Source: Arthrobacter sp. Leaf137 (lineage in GTDB: Bacteria; Actinomycetota; Actinomycetes; Actinomycetales; Micrococcaceae). Taken from it: a stretch of 64,000 nucleotides of DNA. Each line of letters starts with the position of its first letter. Within the stretch, counting starts at the first letter, position 1. The DNA lies in the NCBI RefSeq assembly GCF_001423525.1, contig NZ_LMOI01000021.1, positions 62,172-126,171 of the forward strand, given 5' to 3'. Both the position numbers and the translations under genes were made by a program. The notes under the pieces are model-generated. The model did not search any database. It was given only the letters and a program-made list of their open reading frames with translations, and had not been told where the DNA came from. This document shows positions 1 through 7,723 of the stretch, piece after piece.

Positions 1-827
1 ATGGCCATGTTGCGGACCATGGAGCGGCCAACGAACGCCACCTTGCGGTTGTGCTTGGCGGCGGCATCCAGGACCTGCTGCACGCGGTGGACGTGGGAGG
101 AGAAGGACGCCACGATGATTCGCTTGGTGGCCTGGCCGAACAGGCGTTCCAGCGTGGGGCCGATCTCTTTTTCAGCGGTGGTGAAGCCGGGGACGTCAGC
201 GTTGGTGGAGTCGGACATGAACAGGTCCACGCCCTCTTCGCCGAGCTTGGCGAAGTGCCGCAGGTCCGTGATGCGTCCGTCCAGGGGCAGCTGGTCCATC
301 TTGAAGTCGCCCGTGTGCAGCACGGTTCCGCCGGCGGTGCGCAGGAACACGGCCAGGGCGTCCGGGATGGAGTGGTTCACGGCAACGAATTCGCACTCGA
401 ACGGGCCGAACTTCTCCACCTGTCCCTCTTCGACCGTCAGCGTGTACGGCCGGATGCGGTGTTCCTGCAGCTTGGCTTCGATCAGCGCGAGGGTCAGCTG
501 TGAACCCACCAGCGGAATGTCGTTCCGGAGCCGCAGCAGGTACGGGACAGCCCCGATGTGGTCCTCGTGGCCGTGCGTCAGGACAACGGCCACGATGTCT
601 GCCAGCCGGTCCTCGATGTACGAGAAATCAGGCAGGATCAGGTCAACGCCGGGCTGTGTTTCCTCCGGGAAGAGGACGCCGCAGTCGACAATCAGCAGCT
701 TGCCGCCGATTTCGAACACGGTCATGTTCCGGCCGATCTCCCCCAGCCCGCCAAGCGGGACGATGCGGAGCGTGTCCTGCGGCAGGCGCGGAGGTGTGAC
801 AAGGCCGGTAAGGGCGGTTTGGGTCAT
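1..827 (-). CDS. rnj: Ribonuclease J, N-terminal part (cut by window edge)
   Basis: RNase J is a metallo-beta-lactamase/beta-CASP nuclease with 5'-exonuclease and endonuclease activity in mRNA turnover and rRNA maturation in the cytoplasm. The first 275 codons are visible, starting MTQTALTGLV. The zinc motif HGHEDH lies at residues 85-90, after the beta-lactamase strand GLGEIGRNM; a downstream HTGDFKMDQLP motif supplies further metal ligands. The start at 827 is the ATG directly before conserved sequence. The gene reads off the left edge, so the C-terminal domain is not seen. It lies downstream of dapA in the same direction, an arrangement common in actinobacteria. Confidence 0.93.
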   Translation of the reverse strand, partial: MTQTALTGLVTPPRLPQDTLRIVPLGGLGEIGRNMTVFEIGGKLLIVDCGVLFPEETQPGVDLILPDFSYIEDRLADIVAVVLTHGHEDHIGAVPYLLRLRNDIPLVGSQLTLALIEAKLQEHRIRPYTLTVEEGQVEKFGPFECEFVAVNHSIPDALAVFLRTAGGTVLHTGDFKMDQLPLDGRITDLRHFAKLGEEGVDLFMSDSTNADVPGFTTAEKEIGPTLERLFGQATKRIIVASFSSHVHRVQQVLDAAAKHNRKVAFVGRSMVRNMA

Positions 828-868
828 ATTGCACTACTTTCCAGGCGGAAGGGTGCCGGTCGTCGTCC

Positions 869-1777
869 TCAGGAGTAGACCAGCCCCGCTTCCGCCAAAT
901 CCCCGCGGATGGTTTCGATCTCGGCTTCGTCCGGCTCCACGAGGGGCAAACGGACGATCGAGTTGGGCAGGACTCCCTGCCATTTAAGAATCTGCTTGGC
1001 GGCCACGGCGCCCTGGACCCTGCTCATGGTGGCGCGCACCACGGGCAGGAGTTCGAAGTTGATCTTCCGGGCGGTGCCGAGGTCGTTGGCGTTGACCGCG
1101 TCAATGAGCTCACGGAACCGGCGGGTGGCCACATGGGTGGTGACGCCCACGAGGCCGACGGCACCCAGCGCCATCCAGGGCAGGGTCAGTCCGTCGTCGC
1201 CGGAGTAGAAGAGGAGGTCCGTCTCGGCCATGACCCGGGCGGCAGCAACCATGTCCGCCTTGGCGTCCTTGACCGCAACAATGTTGGGGTGCTGCGCCAG
1301 CCGGATCATGGTGTCCGGTTCGATGGCAATGGAGGACCGGCCGGGAATGTCGTAGAGCATGACGGGGACGTCCACTGCCGAGGCGACGGTTTCGAAGTGG
1401 GCCTGGACTCCCGCCTGGCTGGGCTTGTTGTAGTACGGCGTCACCAGCAGGAGGCCGTCGACGCCGAGGGCTGCAGCCTGCTGGGAAAGGTGGACCGAGT
1501 GCGCGGTGTCGTTGGTTCCGGTGCCGGCGATGATGGCGGCGCGGCCGCCCACGGCGTCCTTGACCGCGCGGAACATGCCGAGGTTCTCTTCGTCCGTCAA
1601 AGTGGACGTCTCGCCGGTGGTGCCGGTGACTACCAGGCCGTCGCAGCCGTCGTCCACGAGCTTGCTGGCCAGGGCCGCTGCCTGGTCGTAATCCACGGCG
1701 CCGTCCTTGGTGAACGGCGTGACCATAGCGGTCAGGAGCGTACCGAGGGCAGGGATGTGCGCGGAAGAGTCAGCCAT
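869..1777 (-). CDS. dapA: 4-hydroxy-tetrahydrodipicolinate synthase
   Basis: DapA condenses pyruvate with aspartate-semialdehyde in the diaminopimelate/lysine pathway, feeding peptidoglycan and lysine synthesis. The 302-residue TIM barrel has the usual family length. The Schiff-base lysine is K170 in AVKDAK, the catalytic tyrosine sits in YDIPGRS (Y142), and the substrate-binding GTTGE is at 52-56. The open frame extends 54 codons upstream, but the ATG at 1777 starts the conserved protein (MADSSAHIP). RNase J follows 41 bases downstream. dapB of the same pathway is about 2.3 kb upstream, separated by unrelated genes. Confidence 0.95.
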   Translation of the reverse strand: MADSSAHIPALGTLLTAMVTPFTKDGAVDYDQAAALASKLVDDGCDGLVVTGTTGETSTLTDEENLGMFRAVKDAVGGRAAIIAGTGTNDTAHSVHLSQQAAALGVDGLLLVTPYYNKPSQAGVQAHFETVASAVDVPVMLYDIPGRSSIAIEPDTMIRLAQHPNIVAVKDAKADMVAAARVMAETDLLFYSGDDGLTLPWMALGAVGLVGVTTHVATRRFRELIDAVNANDLGTARKINFELLPVVRATMSRVQGAVAAKQILKWQGVLPNSIVRLPLVEPDEAEIETIRGDLAEAGLVYS

Positions 1778-1856
1778 GGGAAAAACGTTACCCTGTCCCC
1801 CGCTGGTTAGGACAATGCCGGGGGCGTGATGAACGTCAAATAGGGGGTTCCCGGAG

Positions 1857-2243
1857 TCATGGGGTGCTGCAGTACCGGCCGACTGCTGCCCGGCGGAGTT
1901 CCTCGGCCCAGTCCGAAAGGCGCTGGGCGGCCCGGACATAGTGGAACAGTTCCAGCGGCGTCAGGGCGTCCAGGTCCGTTTCTGCCAGGCGGCGGGCAAG
2001 CTCGGCGCCTTCGGGCTGGGCCGCGAGGCTGACGCCCTCCCGCTCCCACTGGACATCCTCCGCGGGCTTTCCGGCCACGAGCTGACGGAAGAGGAAGTCG
2101 ACTACCCCGGGGCTCATGGCTTTCAGGAGGCCCGTACCCGGCTCGGGGTTTGCCGACCCACGGCCGGCGGTACGGCCAGTGGACTCGTGGCGGCCCGGCC
2201 CGTAGGCGGGAATCTCCGGCGTTGGCGTCTGCATGCGCTCCAT
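1857..2243 (-). pseudogene. Small DUF222/HNH-endonuclease-like N-terminal remnant
   Basis: A 128-residue frame with strong third-position G/C, so it is or recently was coding. Its last 40 residues (LDALTPLELFHYVRAAQRL then SDWAEEL) resemble the helical start of DUF222 proteins, the actinobacterial HNH family that includes the M. tuberculosis 13E12 repeats. Full-length members have several hundred residues, whereas this one stops just after the DUF222 start and has no HNH domain. A LexA-like box sits 2 bases upstream. An ATG inside that box (ATGTTCGAATAC) opens a different frame, which hints at an early frameshift. It could instead be a domesticated small SOS protein; the family call is from pattern recognition only. 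Confidence 0.45.
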
Positions 2244-2244
2244 C

Positions 2245-2268
2245 GTATTCGAACATATATTCGAATAC
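2245..2268. promoter_or_regulatory. LexA-type SOS box
   Basis: A perfect 8-bp inverted repeat, GTATTCGA and TCGAATAC, is separated by ACATATAT. Its core TCGAACATATATTCGA matches the actinobacterial LexA consensus TCGAAC-N4-GTTCGA at every fixed position except one (A for G at 2259). It abuts the DUF222-like remnant on the minus strand and lies 89 bases before the divergent DUF418 gene. Several DUF222/13E12 genes in mycobacteria are known LexA targets, which supports the pairing. LexA binding itself is inferred. Confidence 0.65.
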
Positions 2269-2356
2269 AAGGGTTGCCGCTCCATCCGCGCGGCTTCCCG
2301 GGTGGACTCCCCGGCGTGACAGCGGGCCCCGCCGCGCGTATGAGACGATTCGGTTC

Positions 2357-3592
2357 ATGACTTCCCGCAACCCGGCCAGGGCGCCCCGGAAAACGGCAGC
2401 CGGCCAGGCACCGGGACGCCTCTACGGCATCGATGCTGCGCGCGGGATTGCCCTGCTGGGCATGATGGCCACCCACCTGCTCCCCACCTTTGAATCCAAC
2501 GCCAGCCTTACCCCCACCTGGATCGGACTGGCCTTCTCCGGGCGGGCCGCTGCCCTGTTCGCCGTGCTGGCCGGCGTCGGACTGGCCCTGTCCACCGGAA
2601 AGCACAGGCAGCTCGCGGCTGGTGAACTCGCGGCCGCGCGCCGCGGAGTCGCCCTCCGGGCCTTGGTGATCGCCGCCGTCGGGCTCAGCCTGGGCGGCCT
2701 CGAAGTCAACCTGGCCGTCATCCTTGTCCACTACGCAGTCCTGTTCCTGTGCATCCTGCCGTTCCTGGGCATGGGCGTGAAGCAGCTCTGCGCCTGGGCA
2801 GCCGGATGGATCGTCGGTTCCCCGGTCCTGGCGTACCTCCTGCGTCCCTGGCTGCTGGCCGCGGAGCCGCCCCTGCAGCTTGGCCACAATCCCGGCTGGG
2901 AGGACCTGGGAACGCCCGCGCGGCTGGTCGCCGACGTGTTCCTCACCGGCTACTACCCGGTGTTCCAGTGGATGTCGTACCTGCTGGTAGGGCTCGCCAT
3001 CGGCCGGCTGGTGCTCAGCAAGGCCCTGGTTCCGGTGGCGCTGCTGGCCGGCGGGACTGTTGTTGCGATCGCCGCGAAGGTGCTGGGCGTGACGGCCATG
3101 GAGGACTGGGGCGGGCGTGCCGCACTGGAGAAGGTCCTCAATGCGCCGGGGTACCCGCTGGACAGCGTCCTGCAGGTGAACCTGACCGGAATCAGGCAGG
3201 AGGGGTCATGGTGGTGGCTGGCGTCCGCCGCCCCGCATTCCGGCTCCTCCCTCGACCTGCTGCACACGTCCGGCGTGGCAGCGGCGGTCATTGGTGCCTG
3301 CCTGCTCCTGGGCCGGTTGGCGGAGTGGGTGGACCTGGACCTCCTGCTTCCGCTGCGCGGTGCCGGCGCCATGACACTTACCCTGTACACGGTCCATGTG
3401 TGGGTGGTGTCGGGTTTCTACCTCAAGCCGCTGCCTGCCGGCTGGACCGAGGACGGCATGTACTTTGCCCAGGCAGCCACAGCGGTGGTGGTGGGCATGG
3501 TCTTCGTACTGCTGAAGTGGCGGGGTCCGCTGGAGTGGGTGGGCCACGCGGCCAGCCAGCTGGGCCGCGGGCAGCTGAAACTCCCGCGGTAG
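2357..3592 (+). CDS. DUF418/heparan-acetyltransferase-like integral membrane protein
   Basis: A 411-residue polytopic membrane protein. After a short basic N-terminus comes the motif RLYGIDAARGIALLGMMATH, typical of the N-terminal segment of DUF1624/DUF418 proteins, then about ten hydrophobic helices. The conserved C-terminal DUF418 part (AMTLTLYTVHVW, then WRGPLEWVGHAAS) is present. Family members are thought to transfer acyl groups or move small molecules across the membrane; the substrate is unknown. The open frame extends upstream, but the ATG at 2357 begins the family N-terminus. It is one of few plus-strand genes here and converges on the next gene with a 3-base gap. Confidence 0.75.
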   Translation: MTSRNPARAPRKTAAGQAPGRLYGIDAARGIALLGMMATHLLPTFESNASLTPTWIGLAFSGRAAALFAVLAGVGLALSTGKHRQLAAGELAAARRGVALRALVIAAVGLSLGGLEVNLAVILVHYAVLFLCILPFLGMGVKQLCAWAAGWIVGSPVLAYLLRPWLLAAEPPLQLGHNPGWEDLGTPARLVADVFLTGYYPVFQWMSYLLVGLAIGRLVLSKALVPVALLAGGTVVAIAAKVLGVTAMEDWGGRAALEKVLNAPGYPLDSVLQVNLTGIRQEGSWWWLASAAPHSGSSLDLLHTSGVAAAVIGACLLLGRLAEWVDLDLLLPLRGAGAMTLTLYTVHVWVVSGFYLKPLPAGWTEDGMYFAQAATAVVVGMVFVLLKWRGPLEWVGHAASQLGRGQLKLPR

Positions 3593-3595
3593 GAG

Positions 3596-4075
3596 CTAGG
3601 CCGGAACCTTGCCGCGGAAGAGCCTGACGGCGTCGCGCATGGACGCACGGGCCCTTTTCCTGTCGCCGGCGGCGTCGTAGGCGCAGCTGAGCCGGAACCA
3701 GGACCGCCAGTCGTCGGGTGCCGCCTCCGCTTCCGCCTTGTACTTTTCGAACTCTGCGTCGGCCGCTTCCCGGATGATCCGCCCGGCCGGTGTCCGTGGC
3801 AGTTCATCCACGGGGAGGCCGCCTTCGGCTTCAAGGACCTTGGCCATCTGCTCCGTCCGGGCACCGAACATCAACTCGCGGATCAACGCCCATGCACCGA
3901 CGACCGGCAGGACCAGGTAAGCGGCCCCGATGGCCTGCGCCGTGAGGTTGCTGTCCGTCAGGAGCAGGATGGAGCGCTGGAGGGAAACCACCAGGTAGAA
4001 CACCAGGAGCAGCGTGACAAGCCCAACCCAGATCTTGGTGCGGTTCTTGCGGAACCCTGCCAGGAAGCCGTCCAT
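3596..4075 (-). CDS. Membrane protein with cytoplasmic TPR-like tail
   Basis: A 159-residue protein. Two hydrophobic segments (about residues 15-35 and 45-65) are followed by a soluble helical region of about 95 residues. Within it, WRSWFRLSCAYDAAGDRKRA looks like a tetratricopeptide repeat. No enzyme motif is visible. It starts 4 bases after dapB ends, so it is probably co-transcribed with dapB, a pairing I associate with related actinobacteria. Function unknown. Confidence 0.7.
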   Translation of the reverse strand: MDGFLAGFRKNRTKIWVGLVTLLLVFYLVVSLQRSILLLTDSNLTAQAIGAAYLVLPVVGAWALIRELMFGARTEQMAKVLEAEGGLPVDELPRTPAGRIIREAADAEFEKYKAEAEAAPDDWRSWFRLSCAYDAAGDRKRARASMRDAVRLFRGKVPA

Positions 4076-4078
4076 CGC

Positions 4079-4849
4079 CTAGAAACCCAGGTCCAGGTAG
4101 CCATCCAGCCCCACGGTAAGCCCGGGGTGGGCGGCCACATTGCGGACGCCGAGGAGGACGCCGGGCATGAAGGACCCGCGGTCGAACGAGTCGTGGCGCA
4201 GCGTCAGCTGCTCACCGGCGCTGCCGAGGAGGACTTCCTGGTGGGCCACCAGCCCGCGGAGCCTCACGCTGTGGACGCGGACGCCCTCAACGTCGCAGCC
4301 GCGGGCGCCGGCCAGTTCACTGGTGGTGGCGTCCGGGCTTGCCGGCACCTGGGCGGCCTCGCGTTCCGCGGCAATGAGCTGGGCGGTGCGGACAGCGGTC
4401 CCGGAAGGGGCGTCCACCTTGTCCGGGTGGTGCAGTTCAATGATCTCCACCGAGTCAAAGTACTTGGAAGCCTTGGCGGCGAAGGCCGAAGCCAGCACCG
4501 ATCCCACGGCAAAGTTGGGTGCGATCAGCACGCCGGTTTCCGGGTGCTCTGCCAGCAGGGCCTCGAGCGCGGACAGGCGGCCGGCATCCCAGCCGGTGGT
4601 CCCCACAACGGCGTGGATGTTGTTTTCGACGGCGAAGCGGACGTTGGCTTCGGTGCTTTCGGGAACTGTCAGGTCCACAAGGTACTGCGCTCCGGCGGCG
4701 GTGACCTGGTCCAGGGAGTCGCCCCGTCCCAGCGCCGCGACGAGTTCCATGTCGGGTGCGGCTTCAACGGCTTTGACGGCTTCGGCGCCCATGCGTCCGT
4801 TGGCGCCCAGGATGGCGACGCGCTTGGCTTCGGAGTGTTGTTCGGTCAT
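4079..4849 (-). CDS. dapB: 4-hydroxy-tetrahydrodipicolinate reductase
   Basis: DapB reduces the DapA product with NAD(P)H, the second committed step to diaminopimelate and lysine. The 256-residue protein has the nucleotide-binding GANGRMG at residues 15-21. Its substrate-binding signature IELHHPDKVDAPSGTA is intact, including the His-His pair and Lys. The ATG at 4849 begins the conserved Rossmann strand after a short leader; the longer open frame upstream has no family character. The TPR-like membrane gene follows directly. Confidence 0.96.
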   Translation of the reverse strand: MTEQHSEAKRVAILGANGRMGAEAVKAVEAAPDMELVAALGRGDSLDQVTAAGAQYLVDLTVPESTEANVRFAVENNIHAVVGTTGWDAGRLSALEALLAEHPETGVLIAPNFAVGSVLASAFAAKASKYFDSVEIIELHHPDKVDAPSGTAVRTAQLIAAEREAAQVPASPDATTSELAGARGCDVEGVRVHSVRLRGLVAHQEVLLGSAGEQLTLRHDSFDRGSFMPGVLLGVRNVAAHPGLTVGLDGYLDLGF

Positions 4850-4944
4850 GCAGTTAACCCTACAGTCGGGCCCGGGGCGCGCCGGAACCGGACGGTGTGC
4901 GTTACCTCGCAGGACGCCGCGGCACCGCCCGAAACGGCCGGCGG

Positions 4945-5415
4945 TCAGCCGCCGGCGCCCACCCATTCAACAGTGCCGTCGGAGAAGAACTGTTCCTTCC
5001 AGATGGGCACCTGCTCCTTGATCCGGTCCACCAGTTCGGAGCACACGGCGAAGGCCTGCCCCCGGTGTGCTGCGGACACGGCGCATACCAGTGCGGGGTC
5101 GCCGATCTGCAGCATGCCGATCCGGTGGGCCGCCCAGATGCGGACCGGCTTTCCGCCGTCCTCCCCTGCACCCCCGCCGGCGTCTTGTTCGGCAACCAGC
5201 CGGGCCACGACGTCGGCCATCACCTGGTGCGCCGTGGGGTGCGCGCTGTAGCTGAGGCGGTCAACTGCCTTGCCGCCGTCGTGGTTGCGCACCACGCCGC
5301 TGAAGCTGACCACCGCACCTGCGGTATCCCCTTCCACGGCCGCGATGGCCTGGCCTACGGAGATTGGCTCCGCGCTGAGGACCGCGGATACCACCTCGAA
5401 TGCTTCAGTGCCCAT
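4945..5415 (-). CDS. moaE: Molybdopterin synthase catalytic subunit
   Basis: MoaE transfers sulfur from the MoaD C-terminal thiocarboxylate to cyclic pyranopterin monophosphate, giving molybdopterin. The 156-residue protein carries the family signature EQVPIWKEQFFSDGTVEWVG near its C-terminus, including the catalytic lysines, and the MoaD-contact region HRIGMLQIGDPALVCAVSAA. It is the last gene of the minus-strand moco operon and overlaps the upstream mog gene by 11 bases. Its partner moaD is on the opposite strand at 10,607. Confidence 0.95.
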   Translation of the reverse strand: MGTEAFEVVSAVLSAEPISVGQAIAAVEGDTAGAVVSFSGVVRNHDGGKAVDRLSYSAHPTAHQVMADVVARLVAEQDAGGGAGEDGGKPVRIWAAHRIGMLQIGDPALVCAVSAAHRGQAFAVCSELVDRIKEQVPIWKEQFFSDGTVEWVGAGG

Positions 5416-5974
5416 GGTTGCCTTCCAACTGGTCGCAGAGGTGCCCGATCAGCGGATCCAGGACGGTGAGTCCGTCCATGACGCCTTTCGGAGAGCCGGG
5501 CAGATTAACAATGAAGGACTTCCCTGCCGCGCCCGCGTAGCCGCGGCTGAGCGCAGCCAGCGGCGTTTTGGCGGCGCCGGCACGCCGGATCGCCTCCATG
5601 ATGCCGGGGATTTCGCGGTCCAGCAGGGGCCGGGTGACGTCGGGAGTCTGGTCGTCCGGGCTCAGCCCGGTGCCGCCGCTGGTGATCACGACGGCGGGAC
5701 GCTGGGTAAGGAGGGCCCTGATCGCGGCGCCGACGGGCTCGCCGTCGGGGACCACCATCGCCGGGAAGACCTCGAAGCCGTGTTCGGTGAGCCAGTCCGT
5801 GATCACCGGGCCGGTCTCGTCGTCGTAAATACCTGCTGCTGCCCGCGTGGAGGCGATCACCACGCCGGCCTTCCGGCCCTGGACGTCGCCGTGCCGGTGC
5901 GGCTCGGCTGCATGGGACGGGGCTGCATGGGACGGGGCTGCGCCGGCTTCGCCGGAGGTGCCTTCGTGAGTCAT
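5405..5974 (-). CDS. mog: MogA/MoaB-type molybdopterin adenylyltransferase
   Basis: This 189-residue protein of the MogA/MoaB/cinnamon family activates molybdopterin by adenylation before molybdenum insertion. The signature [17 protein letters not shown] and the C-terminal NLPGSPKG are both present. The first 35 residues are a low-complexity, His/Ala-rich extension containing a duplicated SHAAP unit, encoded by a 15-bp tandem repeat. The start overlaps the moaC stop (ATGA) and the end overlaps moaE, which indicates translational coupling. MogA and MoaB cannot be separated here, so the symbol is generic. Confidence 0.88.
   Translation of the reverse strand: MTHEGTSGEAGAAPSHAAPSHAAEPHRHGDVQGRKAGVVIASTRAAAGIYDDETGPVITDWLTEHGFEVFPAMVVPDGEPVGAAIRALLTQRPAVVITSGGTGLSPDDQTPDVTRPLLDREIPGIMEAIRRAGAAKTPLAALSRGYAGAAGKSFIVNLPGSPKGVMDGLTVLDPLIGHLCDQLEGNHGH
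5908..5937. repeat. 15-bp tandem duplication in the mog 5' region
   Basis: Two identical copies of gctgcatgggacggg lie head to tail. They encode the repeated SHAAP in the disordered N-terminus of the Mog protein. The unit is a multiple of 3, so copy-number change would keep the frame. Confidence 0.85.
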
Positions 5975-6465
5975 AGTGTCCAGTCCCCGCTCTTGCCGCC
6001 GCTCTTGGCCAGCACCTTGATATCGGTCAGGACGGCGTGCTTGTCCACGGCCTTGATCATGTCGTAAACGCTCAGGGCGGCCACGGACGCCGCGGTGAGG
6101 GCTTCCATTTCCACGCCGGTCACGCCGCGGGTCTTGACGGTGGCCACCACCTCGACGGACTCCGCGTCGAGCCCGAAGTCAACGGTGACCTTGGACAGCG
6201 GCAGGGGGTGGCACAGCGGAATCAGTTCGGGCGTCTTCTTGGCGGCCATGATGCCCGCCACCCGGGCAACTGCCAGCGCGTCCCCCTTGGGAAGGCCGCC
6301 GGAACCGAGCAGGCCCATCACCTCCGCGGTGGTGCGGACCGTGGCTGTTGCTGTGGCTTCACGGGTGGTTTCGGCTTTGGCGGACACGTCCACCATCTGT
6401 GCGCTGCCGTCCGGGCGCAGGTGCGTCAGGGCGGCGGGGGTCTGTTCTGCATTCACAGCATCCAT
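5971..6465 (-). CDS. moaC: Cyclic pyranopterin monophosphate synthase
   Basis: MoaC converts the MoaA product, 3',8-cyclo-GTP, to cyclic pyranopterin monophosphate. The 164-residue protein has the family's [12 protein letters not shown] motif, the [21 protein letters not shown] core and the terminal [14 protein letters not shown]. The open frame runs 92 codons further upstream as an antisense shadow; the ATG at 6465 starts the conserved protein. The start overlaps the moeA end by 13 bases and the stop overlaps the mog start by 4. Confidence 0.96.
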   Translation of the reverse strand: MDAVNAEQTPAALTHLRPDGSAQMVDVSAKAETTREATATATVRTTAEVMGLLGSGGLPKGDALAVARVAGIMAAKKTPELIPLCHPLPLSKVTVDFGLDAESVEVVATVKTRGVTGVEMEALTAASVAALSVYDMIKAVDKHAVLTDIKVLAKSGGKSGDWTL

Positions 6466-7700
6466 ACTTCCACCTCGTCCCCGGCCGCGAGTTCCGTTAC
6501 GCCGGCGGGTACGTGGACCAGGGCGTTGGAACCGGCCAGCGCACGCACCAGGTGGGAGCTCTCGCCGCCTTCCAGCCGGACGGTGCCGTCCGGCTGCAGG
6601 TTGCCGCGCCGGACCTGGTGTTTGTGCTGCGGCGACGTCAGCGGATGGCTGAGCCTGGCGCGGACAGGAAGGCGGAGGGCCGGAGCCCCGAGGACTGCTG
6701 CCAGGGCCGGCCGGAGGAACATCTCGAAGGACACCAGGCAACTGACGGGGTTCCCGGGGAATCCCAGGAACGGGACGCCGTCGAACATTCCGATCCCCTG
6801 CGGCCCTCCCGGCTGCATGGCCACGTGCAGGAATTCCACCGGCTGGCCTTCCATGGCCTGCCGCACAACCTCGTAGGCGCCTTTGCTGACGCCGCCGGTG
6901 GTGACGATGACATCGGCATCCGCACCCTGGCGCCGGAGCAGCTTCTGCAGTTCCGCGGGATCGTCGGTGGAAATACCGGCCCGCCGCACGTCCAGGCCTG
7001 CCTGCGCCATGGCGGCGGCCAAGAGGGTGCCGTTGGCGTCGTAGATCTTGCCGGCAGGCAGGTCCTGCCCCGGTTCCACCACCTCGTCGCCGGTGGTGAC
7101 GAACAGGACCCGGACGGCGCGGTAGACCTCCACATCGGGGATACCCAGCGCGGCAAGCAGCCCCAGCTGGGCGGGACCAAGGCAGGTTCCGCCGGCCAGG
7201 GCACGCTCCCCCGCGGCAATGTCGCTGCCCACCGGGCGGACGTAGGTCCCCGCCGCCGTTGCCGGCAGCGTGACGCGTGCGTCCGTTCCGGGAGCGGGAA
7301 AGCTGTCCGGCACCGCACGTTCAATGGGTACGACGGCGTCAGCACCGTCAGGGAGCATGGCGCCTGTCATGATGGGCGCCGCGGTCCCCCGGGCCAGCGC
7401 GGGCGGACGCATCCCCGCCGGGACCGGCGCTGCGACGGCGAACTCCGTGCCGTCGTCGTGCATGTCTGCGGAATTGACGGCGTACCCGTCCATCTGCGAA
7501 TTGGCGAAGGGCGGCAGGCTGACGGGTGCCAGGAATCCGTGCACCAGTGCCCTGCCGAGGGCCTGGGACAGCGGAACGGTTTCGGTGCGGGATTCTGACC
7601 GCAAAGGGGCCAGCAGATCCGCAACGGCGGCAACATGGTCGGCAACGGAGCGGGCCTGGTGTGGCGTGCCCGCAGGGGCGTGGCGGTGCAGGCTGGTCAT
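6453..7700 (-). CDS. moeA: Molybdopterin molybdenumtransferase
   Basis: MoeA inserts molybdate into adenylated molybdopterin to give active cofactor. At 415 residues it has normal family length. [12 protein letters not shown] near the N-terminus is the MoeA signature. The central MPT-binding domain has [14 protein letters not shown], and [16 protein letters not shown] precedes the C-terminal beta-barrel. It is the second gene of a tightly overlapped operon, 23 bases downstream of the molybdoenzyme gene that needs its product. Confidence 0.95.
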   Translation of the reverse strand: MTSLHRHAPAGTPHQARSVADHVAAVADLLAPLRSESRTETVPLSQALGRALVHGFLAPVSLPPFANSQMDGYAVNSADMHDDGTEFAVAAPVPAGMRPPALARGTAAPIMTGAMLPDGADAVVPIERAVPDSFPAPGTDARVTLPATAAGTYVRPVGSDIAAGERALAGGTCLGPAQLGLLAALGIPDVEVYRAVRVLFVTTGDEVVEPGQDLPAGKIYDANGTLLAAAMAQAGLDVRRAGISTDDPAELQKLLRRQGADADVIVTTGGVSKGAYEVVRQAMEGQPVEFLHVAMQPGGPQGIGMFDGVPFLGFPGNPVSCLVSFEMFLRPALAAVLGAPALRLPVRARLSHPLTSPQHKHQVRRGNLQPDGTVRLEGGESSHLVRALAGSNALVHVPAGVTELAAGDEVEVWML

Positions 7701-7723
7701 GGATGCGCCTTCAGTGTGGGCCG

